Shown here: one piece after another, positions 56,036 through 64,000 of the stretch | How positions within the stretch are numbered: the first letter of the stretch is position 1 | How the letters are laid out: every line of letters begins with the position of its first letter | Source of the DNA: Enchytraeus crypticus | Lineage: Eukaryota; Annelida; Clitellata; Enchytraeida; Enchytraeidae | Length of the DNA: 64,000 nucleotides | Reading direction: 5' to 3' | Assembly: GCA_905160935.1 (NCBI GenBank) | Contig: CAJHZI010000533.1 | Span: 1,352,501-1,416,500 of the forward strand | Program-made: the position numbers and the translations under genes | The notes under the pieces: model-generated | Databases searched by the model: none | Told to the model about the DNA's origin: nothing | What the model saw: the letters and a program-made list of their open reading frames with translations, nothing else

Positions 56036-57680
56036 ATGCAAAGAACTTAGTATAATGGGTAAAGATGGGGAATTGAAGACAGAGCTGGAAGAAGTAAAAG
56101 AAAAATGGAGAGAATATGTAGAGGAATTGTATGATAAGGCTGGGAAACCAGTTCAAGAGGATTTTAAAATAGAAGAAGAAAATATCATAGAAGACGATAA
56201 AAGGGGCCCCGATTTAATGAAGGAGGAAATTTATTCTACAATTAACAGTATGAAGAAGGGGATGTCAGCCGGAATAGATGAAATCCCAACAGAATTCTTG
56301 AAAATGTTGGAAGGAGAAACACTCAAAAAGTTAATGGAAGTATGTATGGAAGTGTATAGTACAGGTATTTGGCCAGACGACTTTACCAAGTCAGTGATGA
56401 TTCCAATTCCCAAGAAAGCCAATGCTGTGGAGTGTTCGGATTACAGAAGAATCAGCTTAATACCTCATGCATCGAAGATCTTATTAAAGATAGTAAATAA
56501 TCGCATTCAGCCGAAAGCAGATATGATACTGAGCAAGACAATATTTGGTTTTGGAAAGGATGCGGCACAGGAGAGACAATAGGAGTAACGCGGGTTCTTT
56601 GCGAAAGAAGCTTAGAATATGGAAATGACGCTTTTATATGCTTTGTAGACTTCGAGAAGGCCTTTGACAGGATTGATTGGATAACGATGATGAATATCTT
56701 AAAAAGAATAGGAATGACTGGAGAGATAGAAGACTAATTTTGAACTTGTACATGAATCAAAGAGCAGTAATCAAAATCCAACAAGAATACTCAGAAGAAG
56801 GTGAAATAGGACGTGGAGTACGACAAGGTGGTAGCATTTCGCTGCTGCTGTTTAACAATTACGCTGAGGCAATGATGGAGGAAGCCATGGAAGACTTGGA
56901 AGAAGGAGTAAAAGTAGGAGGGAATTTTTTACAAGATGTACGATTTGCAGATGACCAAGGAATGGTAGCGGGCAGCGAGATTGGATTTCAGGAGATAATG
57001 GATAGGCTGAATGATACGTCCCTAAGATATGGCATGAAGATTAATATAAAAAAGACCAAGGTTATGAGGGTGTCCAATAATAAAGGTGAAGTTAGTATCA
57101 CAATAAATGGTACGAAATTGGAACAGGTAAGGAGTTTCAAATATTTGGGTCATACTATAACCGATGATGGGAAATGTGAGACGGAAATATTCAGTAGGAT
57201 TGCATAAGCAAAAGCGGCCTTTAGTAGTAGAAAAGAACTATTAACAAAAAGTCTAAAACTTTGGTTTGGACCACGCTATTGTATGGATGTGAAACATGGA
57301 CCTTAAGGAAGGAAGATATTAGGAAACTGGAGGCATTGGAAATGTGGACTTTGAGAAGAATGGAGAGGATTAGCTGGACTCAAAAGGTTAAAAATGAGGA
57401 AGTCCTGTAGAGAGTTGGCACAGATAGACAGTTGATAAATGTATCAAGAAATAGGAAGAAGAGATGGATAGGACACATTCTAAGGGGGGAAGGTCTATTA
57501 AAAGAGGTCATAGAAGGTAGAATGAATGGAAAAAGAGGCAGGGGAAGGCCGAGATTAGGTATGTTAGATGATTTAAAGACCCATTCATATGTGGAAATGA
57601 AGAAGAAGGCGGAAGACAGAGAAGAGTGGAGGCGTTATGTACCATTGACCTGCCAGTAGGCAGTGCACTAAGAAAGAGAA
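55960..57680 (+). mobile_element. LINE (endonuclease-RT type), 5'-truncated, RT to 3' tail
   Basis: Strings in order: GIDEIPTEFLKML, CSDYRRISLIPHASKILLKI, FEKAFDRIDW (motif A), EIGRGVRQGGSISLLLFN (motif B), VRFADDQGM (motif C), INIKKTKVMR, YLGHTITDDGKCE, then [32 protein letters not shown] and [15 protein letters not shown]. Breaks are seen near 56580, 56735, 57205 and 57310-57410. The tail is GACCTGCCAGTAGGCAGTGC + ACTAAGAAAGAGA. The endonuclease is absent. Tail fragments occur at 26265, 34928, 39140, 53120 and 53600. Confidence 0.9.
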
Positions 57681-57739
57681 GAGACATGTTTATAGGCAAT
57701 ATAATCAGTAGAAAGGTTTGAACTCTAACGTCTCTCTAT

Positions 57740-58065
57740 CTCTCTCAAGTGCTCTGCGAAGTGGGTACACATTCATATTGAAAGTCTGTTTTCACGCTTC
57801 ATACACAGCACTCCATCGATCAACTATATTGGAACTCTTAGGGCACATGTCAGAGTCTTCGAACCTTTGTGCCCTTTTCATTTCATGTGAATTACTGTAT
57901 TTTGCGAGACTTTTCTAACGTTATTGTGTGAAATGATTAAATCATTTAAATATAAATAAATAAATAAATCAACAAATTAATCTCTTCACAAAAGGCAGTC
58001 GTCAGTCGTCCCCTATGATCACGTGCGGTCGCCTCCTATAATCACGTGCGGTTTTTATAAGTCTC
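57740..58065 (-). repeat. SINE-A-like copy with an internal foreign block
   Basis: AAGTGCTCTGCGAAGTGGGT and AGCACTCCATCGATCAACTA match the SINE-A tail, and ATTAATCTCTTCACAAAAGG resumes it at 57977. A short tandem (TCACGTGCGGT) ends it. Confidence 0.5.
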
Positions 58066-58249
58066 TATAGTATCGCTAGTCAAAAGAAATGCCGTCGGCC
58101 TAATATTGCTATTGCTAAAATATGTGGTTATAATTATACAGTATGCAAGTATATATTTAAAAATATAGAGTATTAAGAACAAAATTATAAAGTTTGCAGA
58201 ATTGCAAAACAACGAGTGGTTTGTGTTGTTAAAGTGGATTTATAGTTGG

Positions 58250-58445
58250 ATTGGATTAGCATCAAAAGCTCTGACCCTGTAATCCCACACTTTGGATTTG
58301 AGAGACAACGTGGTTATGCCGACTTTATATTAATTAATTTCGTTGGGAAATTATTGTGCTAAAGTTGACATCGCCCTGATATCCGCCAAACCTGAAGTGT
58401 GGGATTAATATTACAGGATCTATAGCTTTCGATCCTAATCCAATT
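58250..58445. repeat. Imperfect inverted-repeat element, about 195 bp (MITE-like)
   Basis: The left arm TTGGATTGGATTAGCATCAA, AAGCTC, CCTGTAATCCCACACTT is mirrored by AAGTGTGGGATTAATATTAC, AGGATCTATAGCTTTCGATC, CTAATCCAA. No open frame. Confidence 0.75.
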
Positions 58446-59081
58446 TAACTAGAAATTCTCATAAAATATCATCTATAGTGTTATATTTGTGTTAATATCT
58501 CCTAATAACACAAATCACTCATTGCTATGCACTGCTAGAACGTGAGGGAATAGTTCAGGGAGTCATTCTCTAGGCAAGTAAGTGTTTCACCTTCATCTGA
58601 CTTTGTTCAAATCTAAAACTAGAGACGTATAGATCATTCTTTCTACATGTAGTTTATAAAAATACACAGAATTCTATATACGTGTATAGCAATAGAATAT
58701 ATGAATATGTTCTATATTCAATCTTAAACTAATTAAATAATCTACAACATAACTAACTTCTGTCAGTACATCTGTAGACTTTGACCTACAGGGATTCGAG
58801 TAATCATGACGCCTCGACACTCAGGGGATGGTCACTCAAATGTTTATGATGTCATAGACAAAACCAGTGACAATCCATCAGGCATGACGTCATCAAATAG
58901 TGCACCGAGAATAAATGCTGGTCTTCCGGGAATAAATCTAAAAAATATGTTCAAGAAGAAATTAGATTCGTCGAAGACAAGTAGGAAACTTTCTGAGAAG
59001 AAAGAGTTTTATAAGATCCCTAGTAAGAGTGATGGTCAAGCAAGGAATGCTACGGAGATTGAGCAAATCCACTCAGAAGAT

Positions 59082-59120
59082 GATCTATTTCATCGTATGT
59101 CTCATACGATGAAATAGATC
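59082..59120. repeat. Perfect 18-bp palindrome inside gene E exon 1
   Basis: GATCTATTTCATCGTATG and its exact reverse complement around TCT. Removing 26 nt (59085-59110) would leave the flanking codons in one frame. Confidence 0.9.
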
Positions 59121-59702
59121 AACTGGAAGAGGAACGTATTTACATGTCACCAACGATATGCAAGCAGTTCGGCATATTCAAGAGCGTCGATAAAGGTAAT
59201 GAATATGATAATATCTACTAAAACACCCGCACATATATTCCAAACAACTCATCAACTTATCACTCAAACAGTTGAATGAATGAAGAGTCGTTATCCAAAC
59301 AGAGTATCCGAAAATGAATAGCTTTGCTTTAAAGGTTGTATTAAAATTAATTTTTAAATTTAATAGGTATGCTAACGCTAAGGTATGGCGATTTTTTTCC
59401 TCCCTGATGGCTACAGGAAAGAGTCCGGCAATTTCTTTAGTTCGCTAATTGTGATATAATTCAACTGAGGTGCATTGATTCAATTTGTTGTAATTTATTA
59501 ATGATGTCTGTAATTTAGATAAACTGAGAACCATACTATTACTGCTAGTTGCTTTATATAATACACATGTACTTAGTTTAGAATACATATGTGAGATGTG
59601 TTGTTATAGTTATAGACTTGCTCAATATATACAGTATATTATTATTATATATTACACTATTAAAGAAATAGTGTTTGTGAGCATTTTCCTTCTTCTCCGT
59701 TC

Positions 59703-59946
59703 TTATTTTGAGTTTTCCGCTAACCGCATGTGTGTCAAAACTTGAGTCATAAGAGGCGACAGAGCAAAACCGAGGAAGACAAATGGAAACAACCTCAACA
59801 GCCATTTTCCAATCTCTAGACTACATTTGTATGGGTAAGTCTTTTGTGAGAGGATTAACTTGTAAGCTATGGAATGCTCTCTGAGGAGCATGAAAGAAAC
59901 TTCGACTATGAACAGGTACCATGGACTTGCCACTTGGCTTAACACT

Positions 59947-59977
<31 letters not shown>

Positions 59978-60015
59978 AAGAAAGAGAGATTCAGAGAGAG
60001 AGAGAGAGAGAGACG
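59703..60015 (+). repeat. SINE-A with (GA)n tail
   Basis: AAGAGGCGACAGAGCAAAAC, GAAACAACCTCAACAGCCAT and TGGACTTGCCACTTGGCTTA then ACACTAGAGAGAGAGA show the SINE-A order and a GA-rich tail. It lies in the gene E intron. Confidence 0.8.
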
Positions 60016-60810
60016 GAGTGTGTGAGAGTGAGTGAATGGAAGTTTCAGTTCCTTTAATTTGTCCAAATTTATTCTTCATAAAATTTATGATTGAGATAAA
60101 CAAATAGCTACATAATTATTACAGATTTCACTGACATTTTACAACATCCAGGTTTCCATCTGGCAATCCAAGAAGACGTTAGAAATTCTAAACTAGATCT
60201 GCAAGCCACGCCCCCTGCAGTGTATGAGCTTCCAACCAGAGGATCCAGTCTATCAGAGACACTGCGTCCCGAGTTAGCTATACCACCCCCTCTCCCTCCA
60301 AAAATTATTCATTTACGGTCAGAAACTTCCACACTTACAATTACTCCAAACTCTGAGAGATCCACAGCTACAATGAATCCAAACTCAGGCGTTTTACAAG
60401 TTAAAACGTCGTCAGGTGTTGTCGCAGAGTCAGTTCTTCTGCCGAAGTTTACGTCAGCTGCCGCAGAGATATCTAGAGATATACCGCAGGAATCGACGAG
60501 AAATGAGCTTGAAAATGGCATAGCAGGATACTCAGATGTTTCTCCTTTATGGGGTGACGAAGAGATCATTGATATAGCATTACAAAACAATACTCATGCC
60601 TTTCAGCATCCCATCTATCAATTAGGCCTAAATCTACATCTGGGTCCCATCCAGACAATGTTCAAGCAGGATTTCGCAGACTTAAAGCTTCACGTCCAAT
60701 CCAATGACATACTCATGTCTAACAGGCATGGCACAAACATTAACACAACTGAAGAGTCAGTAAGCGTAACGGAATCATCAGAAAGCCTTCCACCAGGACC
60801 ACTGAGAACA

Positions 60811-61040
60811 TCTCAGCTCAACCCTACATCTCATCTCATCCCTACATATTATCTCAACCCTACATCTCAGCTCAACCCTACATCTCAGCTCAACCCTACA
60901 TCTCAGCTCAACCCTGCATCTCATCTCAACACTACATCTCAGCTCAACCCTACATATCATCTCAACGGTACATCTCAGCTCAACCCTACATCTCAGCCCA
61001 ACCCTACATCTCAGCTTAACCCTACATCTCATCTCAAGCC
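60811..61040 (+). repeat. 18-bp coding minisatellite (SQLNPT), about 13 copies
   Basis: The unit TCTCAGCTCAACCCTACA is in frame with gene E and encodes Ser-Gln-Leu-Asn-Pro-Thr, with variants SHLNPT and YHLNGT. Confidence 0.9.
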
Positions 61041-63134
61041 TACTGATGTTCATCTCAGATCAGCTCCCCCCGTACCACCGCGACTTCGCTCAGCGTCACA
61101 AGCACCCAACCCACGGGATTCCATTCAACCAATCTCAATCAATATTAGCATCGTCGCCTGCAGCTGCCATGTGGACCTCTGAGAGTGTTGACGTAGATAA
61201 GTGCAGCCCGCCTGCAGAGCCACTGACGCTAGACAACAGCGCTACACGTAAGACGCCTCTTTACTCGGTCAACTCTCAGTTACCAGGCTACTTAGCAAGC
61301 GAGGGTTTTGGTAACGCTGAAAGGGATTTATACGATGAACCAAGTCTCGTAAAACGAATAGCGGAACAGGATTTATTGATCACACTGGTAACATATTTTC
61401 TTGGATATTTCAACTGCGAGTTTCTTGACCTGCTATCTTACGACCGTTTGGATGAATCAAGTACAAACCATTGGTTTCCAGAGCTGCCTGACTCTAGTAA
61501 AGATTTCAATTCAACACCGTGGTCATTGGAATTATCAGAACTAAATTCAACAGCAAAAGAAGACACTAACGATAAAAGAATCGGTTTGGGATTGGAAATT
61601 TGCCGAACCAGCAGAGATATCAACTAAAGACATTGAAGAGCTCTCAAGTTAGAACTATACTTGATGACTGAGTACATCTCAAATAAAGAACACGCATCAA
61701 GTAGCCGATTAGTTACTGGTAACCGTTTAATGTCCTATACCTCTCACGTCGATGATATTACGAGTGGAATTGGCGCGGTTGATTTAACAGCGATTACTAG
61801 CGATCAACAATCAAAGCTACTGCAAGAAATGAAAGCACAGGAATCACATATCAACAGAGGTGTGAAACAGCAACAGCAACAACAGCAACAGCAGCAGCAA
61901 CAATAATTGTTCGATTGCTCTGCGGGTACTGAAAACGCTGACTCGATTTTACTCAACGATCATAGCAACAACAACATAACGCCAGAAATTGTAGGATGGC
62001 GGTGTAAAAAGAAAGCATCATTCAAACGGCAACAAAGAAAACAACAACAGCTGCAACAACAACGATCCAGTGGCAACAACATGAGAAAAGCTGCAGTGCT
62101 GCCAGCTCAAGCTGATTCAGAAAAGCAACTGTGCCAGTTCTGGGAACAACAAATGCCTTTACGGCTGAAAAGTGATTGTTTTGCATCTTCTTTTGCTGTT
62201 GAATTAAGTTCTGATAATTCACAAAAACAACACGAGGAGTTGAAAAAGCAACAACAAGATAAAACTGAAAAACTAATAGTTAATGCTTTTGAATGCAGTG
62301 ACATGCATCAAAATGCAAATGAAATCAAACAAAAAATTCTTCATCCACTGAAACATCAGCAACAACCTGAAAACACTCAAAACGAGCCACAGGAGGTTGT
62401 ATATATGTTAGAGGAATTCAAACCAGATAGCAACGATATGACACAGAAAATGCATCAAACTATATCCCGAAAACATCTACGATTACTACACAGCAATCAC
62501 GAATCAGCAGCAGAATTAGATGAAATAGCGGATGAATTAAAAGTACTGACAGTTATAAAAAGATGCGACTCTGAGAAACAACGAGGACTTCAGTCGTGCG
62601 AAGAAATCGAAACAAGACTGCAAAAAGTCGTGTGTGTAACAGATGAGCCAATGACAAACCGATACTTCAAAACTGACGAGACATCTGTGCTGCTAGAAAT
62701 GTCTCATCAGAATCATCGACAACCCGTGCAGATACAACAACAATAACAACGACGACAACAACAACAACAACAACAACAAGGAGCTGTGTATGTCTTGGGC
62801 TCTGCTATGGAGGAAGAAGAGTCACGTTCTCCCCAGCCATCATCAGTAATTATCAATAGAATTGGAACATTCAGTTCAGAAATAGAATCCAATTTAACTC
62901 CGCCTACAGAAAAACAATTATACGTTTACGATAGAAGAGGAAGAAAATATAAGATTTTACGGCGTCCAACAGGAAATGGAATTATTAGCGAATTGCCTCC
63001 AGCAAAACCAGCCAAGCCTTTCTCTACAACAGTGAATGATGCCGCTCAGAATCTTAAAATTTAGAATCTGTACATCGGAGCAGATCAAAGATCCTAAAAA
63101 CATAATAATAATATAATTCAACAATTTATGTATA

Positions 63135-63136
<2 letters not shown>

Positions 63137-63169
<33 letters not shown>

Positions 63170-63221
63170 CATTAAATAATTATATATATATATATATAAA
63201 ATTATTTAATGTTACAGGCCT

Positions 63222-63283
<62 letters not shown>

Positions 63284-63292
63284 TATATATAC
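63137..63292. repeat. (TA)n tracts with a hairpin between them
   Basis: Three TA runs, with AACATTAAATAATTATATA mirrored by TATAAAATTATTTAATGTT in the middle (about 63168-63215). Confidence 0.9.
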
Positions 63293-64000
63293 AGACTGGG
63301 GCAAAAAGATATCCCCTAGTGAAATCTCAATAACTTTAAGAAAACTAAAATATCTCTACGAAATTTTCGAGCTTCTAGGGGAGGAATTTCTGCGTATAAC
63401 CTGCAAATTTGATGAAAATATTTTCATTAGTTACGAAATTACAGCATTTTTACGAGAAAAGTGCAAAAATCAATTTTAACAAGGCTTTTCGAAATGTCAG
63501 TCGTTCCTTTTAAAGAAAATAACGACCCTGAAAAGGGCCGTTTACTTAAGTAGTGGAGTTTAAGCCTGCACTAATTTGTTAGCTACTCCAATAAATGAAG
63601 CTTAAAATTCGTTCTTATGTTAAAATTATTCCTAAATTTTGAAGAAAATGTCCGGTACTTTTGTTTAAAAAAGCCTTGTTAAAATTGATTTTAACATTTT
63701 TTCGAAGAAACGCTGTATTTTTGTTACTTCTGAATATATTTTCACCAAATTTTGCAGGATATGTGTAGAAATTCCTCCTCTGGAAGCTCCGAAAATTTTG
63801 TACAAATAAATTGAGTTTTGTCTAAGTTATTAAGACTTTGTTAAAAAAAGCCTTGTTAAAACTGATTGTGCACTTTTTTCGTAGAAACGCTGTAATATTT
63901 TTCCTGCTCAATAGACTTTCATCAAATTTGCAGGATATACGCAGAAATTCCTCCCCTAGAAGCTCAGTAAGTTTCGTAGAGATATGTTGATTTTTCTTAA
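63293..64000. mobile_element. Tc1/mariner-like non-autonomous element, right end beyond the window
   Basis: The left end CAGACTGGGGCAAAAAGATA directly abuts a TA tract. A module of about 145 bp (containing GAGCTTCTAGGGGAGGAATT, TCTGCG and AACAAGGC) at 63345-63490 recurs in reverse at about 63665-63800 and 63850-63990. No transposase frame is seen. The superfamily is inferred from the terminus and the TA target. Confidence 0.6.

Larger units (their letters stand above)
58806..63064 (+). pseudogene. Gene E: Pro/Gln-rich adaptor-like gene, frame interrupted
   Basis: A first exon 58806-59195 (donor AAAG/GTAATG) joins 60125 (acceptor TTATTACAG) in matching phase; the frame then runs to 63064 with breaks. 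Exon 1 starts MTPRHSGDGHSNVYDVIDKT; a 39-bp palindrome at 59082-59120 puts a stop and frame change between SEDD and EIDQLEEERIYMSPT. The long exon encodes VYELPTRG, IPPPLPPK, about 13 repeats of SQLNPT, APPVPPRLRS, DLYDEP, Gln runs, KYKILRRP and LPPAKPAKPFS. The frame changes once near 61130-61160. After that a single frame continues through stops at about 61625, 61637, 61904 and 62744, two of them TAA inside CAA/CAG runs. PPxLPxK/PxxP strings (SH3-type) and VYDV, YELP and YDEP tyrosines suggest a signalling scaffold; this is inference and no folded domain is recognised. It is either a decayed gene, a multi-exon gene mis-joined here, or an assembly with errors. Confidence 0.55.

Noticed and set aside
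60778-61053. Minus-strand frame with repeated Cys-Arg-Val-Glu-Leu-Arg
   Set aside because: It is the reverse reading of the SQLNPT coding minisatellite.
61904-62746. Alternative genetic code with TAA read as Gln
   Set aside because: Genes A-D end in TGA or TAG and the TAA codons in gene E fall in Gln runs, which is tempting. But decayed LINE copies carry TAA where Lys is expected, and TGA where Trp or Leu is expected, so these look like ordinary mutations.

Overview
This window reads as nuclear DNA of an invertebrate animal. It is AT-rich, with spliced genes (GT-AG introns of about 0.2-3.9 kb), long (TA)n tracts, many minisatellites, and dense LINE, SINE and DNA-transposon remains. I could not fix the phylum. 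The C4-type ectodomain gene and the CTDSP-family phosphatase gene fit many marine invertebrates. I recognised no functional rRNA or tRNA gene, no CRISPR array, and no LTR element or virus-like element.

Five host loci can be built by joining exons at splice sites. (A) 2306-6977, minus strand, four coding exons, 464 aa: a nuclear-looking protein with a conserved N-terminal module and a bZIP-like basic stretch near its C terminus. (B) 18062-21409, plus strand, two exons, 578 aa: a paralogue of A with the same N-terminal module but a single C2H2 zinc finger. A and B are divergent (head to head), about 11 kb apart. (C) 25552-36674, plus strand, nine exons, 310 aa: a CTD small phosphatase (SCP/CTDSP) with all catalytic residues at the same spacing as human SCP1. 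(D) 44563-46939, minus strand, two coding exons, 179 aa: a small secreted protein carrying the cysteine-rich domain of 'short-chain collagen C4-like' proteins. (E) 58806-63064, plus strand: a proline- and glutamine-rich, adaptor-like gene interrupted by a palindromic insertion, a frame change and in-frame stops, so either decayed or carrying sequence errors.

The space between A and B is a nest: an older LINE (9316-9750 and 16050-17240) split by a CR1-type LINE (about 9755-16045), which is itself split in ORF1 by a hAT DNA transposon (10811-12143) with a perfect 8-bp target duplication. Elsewhere there are an L2-like fragment, a jockey/CR1-like fragment, one long endonuclease-RT LINE (56040-57680) with several 3'-tail fragments, and at least five SINE families. 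The SINEs include two copies of a 5S-rRNA-derived SINE and a very common SINE whose 3' tail matches that of the 56-57 kb LINE.

Two patterns stand out. First, tandem arrays repeatedly start at exon edges: a 31-bp array in gene C copies the end of a catalytic exon with its splice donor about 14 times; the stop-codon end of gene C is the first unit of another array; and in gene D the last nine codons plus stop are the unit of a third. Second, near-perfect palindromes are frequent (6.77, 22.2, 22.7, 49.6, 51.7 kb, and inside coding sequence at 59.1 kb), suggesting template switching or fold-back elements, or in part assembly artefacts.
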